Source of the DNA: Bacteroidales bacterium
GTDB lineage: Bacteria; Bacteroidota; Bacteroidia; Bacteroidales; GCA-2748055
Direction: 5' to 3'
Assembly (NCBI GenBank): GCA_030589895.1
Contig: JAUUZQ010000027.1
Span: 1-39,530 of the forward strand
Length of the DNA: 39,530 nucleotides
Under the pieces are notes generated by a model. That model was not told the DNA's origin. It was given only the letters and a program-made list of their open reading frames with translations, and ran no database searches. Below are positions 26,433 to 34,318 of the stretch, one piece after another; position 1 is the stretch's first letter, and every line of letters begins with the position of its first letter. Position numbers and translations under genes: made by a program.

Positions 26433-27947
26433 ATGAAAATATCAGTAATGGATACTACTCTCCGTGATGGAGAGCAAACTTCCGGTGTATCATTTACGGC
26501 CACTGAAAAACTTAATATAGCAAAGTTACTATTGGAGGATTTGAATATTGACCGCATTGAGGTAGCCTCAGCAAGAGTGTCTGAAGGTGAGTACAAAGGT
26601 GCCAAAGCAATATTTGATTGGGCGAAAAATCGTGATTTTATCGACCGTATTGAAGTACTGGGTTTTGTAGACGGTGATATATCATTGAAGTGGATAGAGG
26701 ATGCAGGTGGAAAGGTGATCAACCTTCTCACAAAAGGCTCTCTGAACCACTGTAAGAATCAGCTTCGAAAAACTCCTGAGGAGCACATTGCAGACATCAA
26801 AGTTGTAATGGAGCATTCCCGAAAAATGGGTATGCATGTAAATATATATCTCGAAGACTGGTCGAATGGCATGCGTAATTCTCCGGAATATGTATACCAG
26901 ATGCTGGACGGTTTGAAAGGTGAAGGAATAGAACGTTTTATGCTTCCTGATACACTTGGAATACTGAACCATCAGGAAACATATGATTTCTGTGTTGATA
27001 TGAAAACCAGGTATCCGGAATTGGGATTTGATTTTCATGCGCACAACGATTATGATCTGGCTACAGCCAATGTGTATTCTGCCATAAAAGCCGGGATATC
27101 AGGTATTCATACTACAATAAACGGACTTGGTGAGAGAGCAGGAAATGTTCCGCTATCAAGTGTTATCGGAATTGTTCAGGACCATTTTAAGTATGAATTA
27201 GATGTTGAAGTTAAAAATCTCTACCTGGTAAGTAAATTTATCGAATCATTCTCCGGTATTCGCATTCCTGCCAACAAACCTTTGATTGGGGAAAATGTAT
27301 TTACCCAAACCAGTGGAATTCATGCTGATGGAGACCAAAAAGACAATCTCTATTTCAACGATCTCCTGCCCGAGCGATTTGGACGAAAACGACAATATGC
27401 CCTGGGAAAGATGTCGGGAAAAGCCAGTGTCATTAAAAACCTGGAAGAGTTAGGCATTGAGCTCAATAAGGAGGAGATGAAAAAGGTTACTAAAAGGGTA
27501 ATCGAATTGGGTGATAAGAAGGAGACTGTAACACAGGAGGATCTTCCATATATAATTTCCGATGTACTGAGAGGTCAACGGATAAAGGAGAAAATCAAAA
27601 TAAAGAACTACTCACTTTCCGTTGCTGAAGGTCTGAAGTCTATGGCAACACTGAGAATTGAAATCGATAAAAAGGAGTATGAAGAGACCGCATCGGGAGT
27701 GGGGCAGTATAATGCTTTTATGCTTGCATTGTGGGGAATATATGACAAGCTGGGCAAGAAGCATCCAATACTGAAAGACTATGCTGTTACAATACCTCCC
27801 GGAGGAAGAATAGATGCACTTGTGGAGAGCAGTATCACATGGAATTTTGAAGGAAAAACATTTAAAACCAGGGGTTTGGATTCGGACCAGACAGTAGCAG
27901 CTATTAAATGTACAATGCGGATGTTGAATATTATAGAGGGAAAATAG
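26433..27947 (+). CDS. cimA: (R)-citramalate synthase, Leptospira type
   Basis: This enzyme would condense pyruvate and acetyl-CoA to (R)-citramalate, the first step to 2-oxobutyrate and isoleucine. The 504-residue protein has a TIM-barrel acyl-transfer domain (about 1-270, DTTLRDGEQTSG at the start) and a C-terminal regulatory domain (about 385-504, ending with PPGGRIDALVESSITW). Against my memory of the Leptospira interrogans CimA structure, a constant offset of five residues matches all checked positions: Arg11, Asp12, Leu76, Leu99, Tyr139, Glu141 and Thr174 in the pyruvate pocket, and His202/His204 with Asp12 for the metal. The Leu/Leu/Tyr trio is the reported pyruvate determinant. Generic annotation as leuA would be less likely correct. 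Confidence 0.8.
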   Translation: MKISVMDTTLRDGEQTSGVSFTATEKLNIAKLLLEDLNIDRIEVASARVSEGEYKGAKAIFDWAKNRDFIDRIEVLGFVDGDISLKWIEDAGGKVINLLTKGSLNHCKNQLRKTPEEHIADIKVVMEHSRKMGMHVNIYLEDWSNGMRNSPEYVYQMLDGLKGEGIERFMLPDTLGILNHQETYDFCVDMKTRYPELGFDFHAHNDYDLATANVYSAIKAGISGIHTTINGLGERAGNVPLSSVIGIVQDHFKYELDVEVKNLYLVSKFIESFSGIRIPANKPLIGENVFTQTSGIHADGDQKDNLYFNDLLPERFGRKRQYALGKMSGKASVIKNLEELGIELNKEEMKKVTKRVIELGDKKETVTQEDLPYIISDVLRGQRIKEKIKIKNYSLSVAEGLKSMATLRIEIDKKEYEETASGVGQYNAFMLALWGIYDKLGKKHPILKDYAVTIPPGGRIDALVESSITWNFEGKTFKTRGLDSDQTVAAIKCTMRMLNIIEGK

Positions 27948-27995
27948 AGGAGAAAGGGAGAAGAGATCCCGGAGGGATCTGATCCTGTAGCCCTG

Positions 27996-28013
27996 TCCCG
28001 ATAGCTATCGGGA
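27996..28013. repeat. 18-bp dispersed palindrome, perfect copy 4
   Basis: TCCCGATAGCTATCGGGA equals its own reverse complement. It is the best copy of the family seen at 21653, 24128 and 24156. Confidence 0.8.
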
Positions 28014-28046
28014 TTGATCCGGGATAAATAAACGATAATAAAACAT

Positions 28047-28062
28047 GATCCCGGGAGGGATC
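28047..28062. repeat. GATCCC inverted repeat
   Basis: GATCCC-GGGA-GGGATC, a short hairpin similar to the one at 27964-27980. Confidence 0.6.
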
Positions 28063-28106
28063 AAATCATAATTAATTAAAATATTTAACTCACAATAAGA
28101 CAAATT

Positions 28107-29165
28107 ATGAACTACAAAATTGCAGTGTTAGCCGGAGATGGAATTGGACCGGAAATTGTTGAGCAGGCTATTAAGGTTATGAATGCTATCGGCAAAAAAT
28201 TCAATCATACATTTGAATTTTCAGCTGCTCCTGTGGGCGCAACAGCAATTGATCAGACAGGAAACCCCTACCCTGACGAAACACATGCCTTATGCATGAA
28301 TTCTGATGCTGTTCTTTTTGGCGCCATTGGGGATCCTAAATATGACAACGATCCCAAAGCAAAAGTAAGACCAGAGCAAGGATTACTGGCTATGCGTAAA
28401 AAACTGGGGCTTTATGCAAATATTCGTCCGGTTACTACCTTCCCATCACTGATTCACAAATCACCACTGAGAGCTGACCTGGTTGAAGGGGCTGATTTTG
28501 TTGTTATCCGTGAGCTTACAGGTGGGATATATTTTGGAGAACCACGTGGAAGATCTGAAGACCAGGAGAAAGCTTACGACACTTGTACATACACGAAAGA
28601 TGAAGTTAGACGAATCACAAAGCTTGGTTTCGAATATGCAGCTAAGAGAGACAAAAGACTTACAGTTGTGGACAAAGCCAATGTACTCGCCACATCAAGG
28701 TTATGGAGAGAGACTGTACAGGAGATGGTCCCGGATTACAAAGAAATTGAAGTGGACTTTATGTTTGTAGACAATGCAGCCATGCAAATTATACAGTGGC
28801 CTAAAAAATTCGACGTAATGGTTACCGAGAATATGTTTGGAGATATATTATCGGATGAAGCATCAGTGATTACTGGTTCCTTAGGTCTTCTCCCTTCCGC
28901 ATCTGTAGGTATTCACACTTCGGTATTCGAGCCAATACACGGATCATATCCTCAGGCTGCCGGTAAAAACATAGCGAATCCAATTGCAACAATTCTATCT
29001 GCAGCAATGCTTATGGAACTCTCTCTCAATCTCACCGAAGAAGCAAAAGCAATTAGAGACGCCGTTGATAATGCAATGGATGCAGGCATTGTTACTGAAG
29101 ATATTACAGAAGAAAAGGCCTACTCTACAAGTGAAGTGGGAGAATGGATAGCTGATAATATTTAG
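28107..29165 (+). CDS. leuB: 3-isopropylmalate dehydrogenase
   Basis: The 352-residue NAD-dependent beta-decarboxylating dehydrogenase oxidises 3-isopropylmalate, and also 3-methylmalate to 2-oxobutyrate. The motifs are clear: [10 protein letters not shown] at the N-terminus, [54 protein letters not shown] and [11 protein letters not shown] with metal-binding Asp. [19 protein letters not shown] follows near the C-terminus. The length is normal. It is the last gene of the leu cluster and is followed after 33 bases by a strong terminator-like hairpin. Confidence 0.95.
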   Translation: MNYKIAVLAGDGIGPEIVEQAIKVMNAIGKKFNHTFEFSAAPVGATAIDQTGNPYPDETHALCMNSDAVLFGAIGDPKYDNDPKAKVRPEQGLLAMRKKLGLYANIRPVTTFPSLIHKSPLRADLVEGADFVVIRELTGGIYFGEPRGRSEDQEKAYDTCTYTKDEVRRITKLGFEYAAKRDKRLTVVDKANVLATSRLWRETVQEMVPDYKEIEVDFMFVDNAAMQIIQWPKKFDVMVTENMFGDILSDEASVITGSLGLLPSASVGIHTSVFEPIHGSYPQAAGKNIANPIATILSAAMLMELSLNLTEEAKAIRDAVDNAMDAGIVTEDITEEKAYSTSEVGEWIADNI

Positions 29166-29198
29166 CTATACATTTTTTCTTATTTCTATAGTTATTAT

Positions 29199-29250
29199 AA
29201 AGGTTCCTGTTTTTTTGTAAATTGACACAAGAAAACCAGAACCTTTTTTT
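29199..29250 (+). terminator. Terminator-like hairpin after leuB, abutting the next start codon
   Basis: Arms AAAGGTT (from 29199) and AACCTTT (to 29246) with an inner CTG/CAG pairing and further T/A pairs form a long stem, directly followed by a T-run. The run ends two bases before the ATG at 29252. It can end the leu transcript or act as an attenuator for the acyltransferase gene. Confidence 0.6.
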
Positions 29251-29251
29251 T

Positions 29252-30046
29252 ATGAAAAAATTAAACCTCAACAATGATTGGCGTAAAGTTTCTGCGGCAA
29301 TCTACAAGAAACCACAAGATGGAAAAATCTTCGGATCCGTTGAAATAGATGTCACAGAACTAGAGGCATTCATTACACAAAAGCGAAAAGAAGGACTGAA
29401 AATTACATTGACACACATCTTTACTCTGGCAGTAGCACGTGGAATAAAAGACGAAGTGCCAGAGCTCAATTGCTTTGTCCGAAGGGGAAGTATTATTCAT
29501 CGCAATCAGGTAGATGCAATGGTAAGTGTTCTCTTAAAAGATGATGAGATGGGCTCTGTAAGAGTTGAAAATGTTGATCAAATGAATTTAACTCAACTCT
29601 CTGAAAGTCTTTCAGATGGCATCAAGCAATCAAGGTCAGGTGATGAAGATAAAACAATGCAAATGAAGGGTAAAATGGCCCGTATTCCATGGCCTTTTCG
29701 CAGATTGGTTTTTAATATCATTAAAGCACTTACCATTAAATGGGGAGTTTCAATTCCTGCCATGGGATTAACTGCAAATAATTTCGGTTCTTATGTGATC
29801 ACCAATATTGGAGTTGTTGGCCTGGATGCTGGTTTTCCATCTCTTTTTCCAATTTCAAACGTCTCTTTTGTTTTTGTAATGGGAAATGTTTCAAAGAAAG
29901 CTGTGGTTATAAATGATGAAGTTGTAATCCGGCGAATGATCACTATAAGCAGCACCATGGATCACAGAATAGTGGATGCCGTACATGGTGGCAAGCTTTT
30001 CAAATTTGTAAAACAGATTGTCAGGGATCCTTCTGTACTGGAGTAA
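29252..30046 (+). CDS. Stand-alone 2-oxoacid dehydrogenase E2-type acyltransferase domain
   Basis: The 264-residue protein is a single catalytic domain of the E2/chloramphenicol-acetyltransferase superfamily, with no lipoyl or subunit-binding domain. The start is put at the ATG of MKKLNLNNDW; an upstream TTG (29222) lies in a hairpin loop. The conserved active-site stretch reads DHRIVDA (237-243), so the usual final Gly of DHRxxDG is Ala. His238 and Asp242 are kept. The middle segment AMGLTANNFGSYVITNIG resembles the E2 fold. Acyl transfer from CoA to an unknown acceptor is the likely reaction. Its place right after the leu cluster may be coincidence. Confidence 0.75.
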   Translation: MKKLNLNNDWRKVSAAIYKKPQDGKIFGSVEIDVTELEAFITQKRKEGLKITLTHIFTLAVARGIKDEVPELNCFVRRGSIIHRNQVDAMVSVLLKDDEMGSVRVENVDQMNLTQLSESLSDGIKQSRSGDEDKTMQMKGKMARIPWPFRRLVFNIIKALTIKWGVSIPAMGLTANNFGSYVITNIGVVGLDAGFPSLFPISNVSFVFVMGNVSKKAVVINDEVVIRRMITISSTMDHRIVDAVHGGKLFKFVKQIVRDPSVLE

Positions 30047-30135
30047 ACCTTACTAATTCACCAACTTCCTGGTGCTTCATTGTCCACTCGTTATAGATAT
30101 GTCACTTCGCAGGAGCTGAGGGTTTGAAATATTTT

Positions 30136-33100
30136 CTATTCCTCTCGTAATGCTGAATATACTGATCTGTGTTTCAGTGCATTTCCAGTTAGTAACCATA
30201 TCCAGAAGAATCCGTTAACTATCAAAATCAGCAATACGAATATAATTGTTAGAAACGAGACTTCAGTATTTGGACTTAAAATAGATGGCAAGGTAGATAT
30301 GATGGCTGCAATAAAACCAATGCCGCTTCCTGCAAGAAGAAGCATCATATATTCTCGGATTACAATTCTCTTTATCTGTCTCATACTATATCCAACTGCG
30401 CGTAAGAGAGCTATTTCCGATTTGCGTTCCAAAATACTTCGATACAAGACGATAGCCAATCCAATTGTCCCTAATAACAGTCCAAGTGCTCCCATAACAA
30501 GAAAAATCGACAAATAAGTATTGGTTACTGAATTGAACTCGGCCAATCTCTCAGCAGCTGAGGTCATGCTCCATCCCAGGTCTCTCATGCCCAGGCTTAA
30601 ATCTTCAGATATTATAGCTGTATCCTGTATATTTCCATCTACAAGAAACACTTCAGTGCCACTATGCTGTGGAAAATGCTTTAAGAAATTCTCATTGGAG
30701 ATCAATACATTTCCCTGAAAAATTGAGGGAGCAAGTCCTCCAACAAGGAGAAGATTCATCGTAGACCCATTTGCGTCCTGGTATTGAAGGGTGTCTCCTA
30801 CTTTCATTCCCAAACCCCACTTTATGGCTGTTTCATCAGCAATGGCAGGAATTAAATCGCCTGACAGTTCAGCTGAAAGTGTTGACCATGGGTCATCCTG
30901 ATTCAGCAAAGGAACCGAAGTTACAAAACTAAATCTGCCTGTTAGTGCTTCAGGATTTACACCCAATATTCTTGGATTGGAAATTTTATTAAGATTCAGA
31001 CAACTGGCATCATCACCTGAAGAAATGCGCATCTGCACAAAGGAAGTTTTTGCGCGAATCCCATAGTTGTACTTTACATCACTGTCATTTAAATCATGTA
31101 GTACCGGCACAGTCGATTCAGCATAATACAGGAAACCTCCTGTTCCATTTGTTTTGTCTTCAGCATTCACAAACAGGTCCTTCTTGTTACTCCCTGTTGA
31201 GATGACAAGAAATGCGCCAATAGCAAAAAGTATCACAATACTCATACTTCTTGTGCGGTTTCTTACAGCATTCTTAGAACTCAAAATGGAGAGTGTGAAA
31301 CCGGATTTAATCCTCGACTGAACTTTTAGCAGATAAGCGTAAGTCAGTGAAATACCACTAATCAGCAATAAGCCACCTGCGGGAAAAAAGAGTGCTGCAT
31401 TCACAATTTCTTTTTGTAAGAGTTGTGAAAGAATCAGTCCCACTCCAATCATTCCGGATATAATTCCAATGGCAAAATACATCCCTATGCTACTGCTTAA
31501 TTTCAACCTTCGCCTGACTTGAATATGTTGTTGGACCTTGCGTTTCAAATGCCTGTTCAATGGGAAGAAGATTGTAAGCCAGGCAACTACCAGGGTCATG
31601 AGAAACCCTATAAGCAAAGTAGACACTTGAATATTGATGGTCATCATCTCAGTTCTGACAATTCCAGACCAAACTCCATTAAGCGCAGAGAAGACCAGAC
31701 GATTGTATAAAATGGCCAGAAATAGTCCCAGGATTGCACCAACAATTGCGACAATCATCCCTTCAAATACCAGAACTTTACGACTTGTTTTCAGAGGTAT
31801 TCCCATTACAACCAATGTGCGCAACTGCTCTTTTCTCTCCTCCAGATTGAGTAAAAAAAGCAATACTGTTAACAGGATGGCACCTGCAAGAAGGAAAAAA
31901 CTTAAGCCACCAAACAGTTCGCTGAAATCGACCCCATTTTCTGCCGCATATTCAGCCTGACTAAGTACCGGTCTGATGATAAATCCAAGTTGAATTGGAT
32001 CTAATTTTCCCATTATATTTTGCTGAAGCTCGTCAACTTGATTTTCACCAATAGGAAAACGAAAAGCCGTGTATTTTCCAAATCTGCTTTCCCAAAGATT
32101 TGTTGCTGCGGCAATTGAGATGAATGCTTTTGGGGTTCCTTTCCATTGAGTCCAATAGCTCTCATCCTTATCCCTGATACTTTCCAGCTCAATGGGAACT
32201 CCGGTTTCCCAGTCACGACAATTCCCTGCATCAGAGAGTCCTGGTAAATCAGGCATCAGGTTGCCATCTGCAAAGTAACCTGACATTGCTACAACTGATT
32301 TAACTAAAAATGCTGAAGAATCTACCTCCAGCTCCCTCAAAGGCCCCATCAAAAAATATTTGAGCCAAATCGAATCACCGGAAGCAACACCAAGGTCTTC
32401 AGCAAGCCATGTATTGATAATTATCTCATTTCTTTTGAGCCAAAGATCTGGCAAAGTGGAAACAAAGGAATAGGGTGTTAATCTATTTCCGCTATGGATT
32501 GAATTTATAAAATAAGTAAGCAGGGCTTGCCCATTGACTCCCGATTCTTCCAACACTTCTGAAATAGCATCATCAATAAAAACACGGTCACTGATTACTT
32601 CAAGGATAGCCTCACTATCAGATTCCCTGATATGTAATCCGGCATCTGCCAGTTTCCAGTTCTCCTGAATGGATTGACTAAGATCCTCTACTGACAGCAG
32701 ATTTTCTGAAGCAATGAGGATTAAATTGGATTTATCACCAATCTCCATCAGTTCTCTCAATTTATCAACTGAAATAAAGAGATTAAAAGGGGATGTTTGC
32801 GAATTCTTCAAACTGAAACGCCCAAGCTCCTCTGTCCCGGCTATATCTTTTATCGTGACACGCAATGAAACAATATTATCTGCATCTGAAACGAAAGGAG
32901 CATTTAAAGGAATCAAACTGGCTTTGGTAATTTTCAGAAGGAGTTCATCCCCTGACTGAAGGCTGAGTCGCTCAGCCAGATTGGAGCTTATGATAACGCT
33001 GTCGCCATGCAAAGTTGAATAATATGATTCCTTACCTGCAATATGATCGAAAGTACCATCCACTCCCAGAATCTGGATCTGGTTTATTCGTTTCCGTCCT

Positions 33101-33393
33101 CCTTCTGCAACAGCTACTCCATCAAGAAGCAGCACTCCAGAACTTTTCACGTTCAGACTCTGTGCCAATTCAATCGCCAATTCATCAGTAACATATCTGT
33201 CTCCGGTTTCTATAATCATAGATATATTTCCCAGACGCTGCTCCACAATTCTCTTCAGACTATATTGCACTGAATCGCCAACAATCAGGGCTCCTGTAAG
33301 CACAGCCGCACTAATAGCCACCCCCAATGCCAGAAGAAGGTTTTTCTTCCAGTAGTATTTCAGGTTTGAGAGGATGAGATTTAGAGGGGTCAT
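30136..33393 (-). CDS. Large FtsX/MacB-type ABC permease
   Basis: The 1085-residue inner-membrane protein has about ten hydrophobic segments in two halves. One anchor lies near residues 14-36, with a large extracytoplasmic domain (about 40-480) after it. A first group of membrane helices lies at about 485-615, more from about 635 to 725, a second exported domain (about 740-940), and a final FtsX block that includes SEIALLRAVGYS. It resembles the YbbP/lipoprotein-transport-like permeases with a doubled FtsX unit. Its ATPase partner is the gene upstream, across a 121-base gap filled by 8-bp repeats. Substrate is unknown; mechanotransmission rather than classical transport is possible. Confidence 0.82.
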   Translation of the reverse strand: MTPLNLILSNLKYYWKKNLLLALGVAISAAVLTGALIVGDSVQYSLKRIVEQRLGNISMIIETGDRYVTDELAIELAQSLNVKSSGVLLLDGVAVAEGGRKRINQIQILGVDGTFDHIAGKESYYSTLHGDSVIISSNLAERLSLQSGDELLLKITKASLIPLNAPFVSDADNIVSLRVTIKDIAGTEELGRFSLKNSQTSPFNLFISVDKLRELMEIGDKSNLILIASENLLSVEDLSQSIQENWKLADAGLHIRESDSEAILEVISDRVFIDDAISEVLEESGVNGQALLTYFINSIHSGNRLTPYSFVSTLPDLWLKRNEIIINTWLAEDLGVASGDSIWLKYFLMGPLRELEVDSSAFLVKSVVAMSGYFADGNLMPDLPGLSDAGNCRDWETGVPIELESIRDKDESYWTQWKGTPKAFISIAAATNLWESRFGKYTAFRFPIGENQVDELQQNIMGKLDPIQLGFIIRPVLSQAEYAAENGVDFSELFGGLSFFLLAGAILLTVLLFLLNLEERKEQLRTLVVMGIPLKTSRKVLVFEGMIVAIVGAILGLFLAILYNRLVFSALNGVWSGIVRTEMMTINIQVSTLLIGFLMTLVVAWLTIFFPLNRHLKRKVQQHIQVRRRLKLSSSIGMYFAIGIISGMIGVGLILSQLLQKEIVNAALFFPAGGLLLISGISLTYAYLLKVQSRIKSGFTLSILSSKNAVRNRTRSMSIVILFAIGAFLVISTGSNKKDLFVNAEDKTNGTGGFLYYAESTVPVLHDLNDSDVKYNYGIRAKTSFVQMRISSGDDASCLNLNKISNPRILGVNPEALTGRFSFVTSVPLLNQDDPWSTLSAELSGDLIPAIADETAIKWGLGMKVGDTLQYQDANGSTMNLLLVGGLAPSIFQGNVLISNENFLKHFPQHSGTEVFLVDGNIQDTAIISEDLSLGMRDLGWSMTSAAERLAEFNSVTNTYLSIFLVMGALGLLLGTIGLAIVLYRSILERKSEIALLRAVGYSMRQIKRIVIREYMMLLLAGSGIGFIAAIISTLPSILSPNTEVSFLTIIFVLLILIVNGFFWIWLLTGNALKHRSVYSALREE

Positions 33394-33410
33394 GGTGTGG
33401 GGTTATTGTA

Positions 33411-33482
33411 ATAATGCGACAATGTGATAATGCGATAATGCGACAATGCAACAATGCGACAATGTAATAATGCTATAATGAG
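33411..33482 (+). repeat. 8-bp tandem repeat array, locus B
   Basis: Nine 8-base units of the form ATAATGCG/ACAATGCG with small changes run without a gap between the permease start and the ATPase stop. The same unit family, in the opposite orientation, fills the rpe/dehydrogenase gap at 21697-21744. Confidence 0.85.
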
Positions 33483-33514
33483 CTGTGTGGTTGAGACGTT
33501 CACAAGGCGCATCT

Positions 33515-34192
33515 TTATGAGATCTTACCATCGGATAAATTATAAATTTTATTCATTCGGGAAGCTAGTTCTTCCGAGTGTGTTACAACGATCAGCGTCA
33601 GTTTATTCTCTTTGTTCAATTTAAGAAGAAGGTCGGCCATTGTATTTACATTTTTCTTGTCCAGTGCACCGGTGGGCTCATCAGCAAGGAGCAAAGAAGG
33701 TTGATTTATCATGGCTCTCACAACAGCAGCACGCTGACATTCACCGCCTGATAGTTTTCCCGGCAGCTTATCCTTGTGATCCCAAATGCCAACATCTCTC
33801 AATAAGGTTTCTGCTTCTGAAATTTTCTGCAAGCGTTGCTCTTTGCTTGTATGCACAATTGTTGGAATCAGAACATTTTCCATCAGCGTGCACTGTGGCA
33901 GAAGGTGGTGAGACTGAAACACAAATCCAATCTCCTGATTTCTGAAATTGTCAAGTTCTTTTCCTGAAAGTTCAGTGATGCTCTTGCCCCTGAATAATAC
34001 TGAGCCAGAATCAGGATGATCCAATGCACCAATCATATTCAACAATGTCGTCTTTCCTGAACCGGATGGTCCAAGCAGCGCTATACTATCTCCCTCCTCA
34101 ACATTCAAAGACAAATTATTGAGCACAATTCTATGGGTTCCATCTTCGGTACTACCATAGGATTTTGTTATGTTTTGTAATTCTAAGAGCAT
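33515..34192 (-). CDS. LolD/MacB-type ABC ATPase
   Basis: The 225-residue ATPase has Walker A GPSGSGKT (41-48), the Q-loop in VFQSHHLLP, the signature LSGGECQRA (147-155), Walker B LLLADE (167-172) and the switch His205 (VTHS). Its size and sequence fit the LolD/MacB/YbbA class that drives FtsX-type permeases. It energises the large permease encoded next on the same strand. An octamer repeat array separates the two. Confidence 0.9.
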   Translation of the reverse strand: MLLELQNITKSYGSTEDGTHRIVLNNLSLNVEEGDSIALLGPSGSGKTTLLNMIGALDHPDSGSVLFRGKSITELSGKELDNFRNQEIGFVFQSHHLLPQCTLMENVLIPTIVHTSKEQRLQKISEAETLLRDVGIWDHKDKLPGKLSGGECQRAAVVRAMINQPSLLLADEPTGALDKKNVNTMADLLLKLNKENKLTLIVVTHSEELASRMNKIYNLSDGKIS

Positions 34193-34226
34193 ATTGTTAT
34201 GGATTCGGTCCTGTCCTGAAACAATA

Positions 34227-34241
34227 CTGAAACAAGTTCAG
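34227..34241. repeat. CTGAA-ACAAG-TTCAG inverted repeat
   Basis: A short hairpin within the gap between the GT4 and ATPase genes, similar to the one at 9366-9383. Confidence 0.5.
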
Positions 34242-34278
34242 CATGACGTCTTCAGGATGACAGGTTATCATTATATTT

Positions 34279-34318
34279 ACTTTTTACTCCTTACTTTTTA
34301 CTTTTCACTCCTTACTTT
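34279..34318. repeat. A/C/T-rich repeat overlapping the GT4 gene's 3' end
   Basis: ACTTTTTACTCCTT-like units repeat about 2.5 times. The right half encodes the last residues (KVRSEK) and stop codon of the glycosyltransferase on the minus strand. Confidence 0.55.

Larger units (their letters stand above)
27948..28106. other. Repeat-filled gap between cimA and leuB
   Basis: This 159-base gap inside the leu operon holds three hairpin-forming repeats in a row: AGATCCC-GGA-GGGATCT (27964-27980), the perfect 18-bp palindrome (27996-28013) and GATCCC-GGGA-GGGATC (28047-28062). They could damp or protect the leuB part of the transcript. No T-tract follows, so they are not obvious terminators. Confidence 0.6.

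Noticed and set aside
26433-27947. Calling the synthase leuA (2-isopropylmalate synthase)
   Set aside because: The pyruvate-pocket Leu/Leu/Tyr residues and constant-offset match with Leptospira CimA favour citramalate synthase; leuA remains the fallback.
28047-28062. GATCCC hairpin as an intrinsic terminator inside the leu operon
   Set aside because: No T-tract follows, and leuB downstream has no obvious promoter of its own, so termination here is unlikely.
33411-33482. Possible CRISPR-like array
   Set aside because: Units are 8 bases with no spacers and no cas genes nearby; this is a simple tandem repeat.
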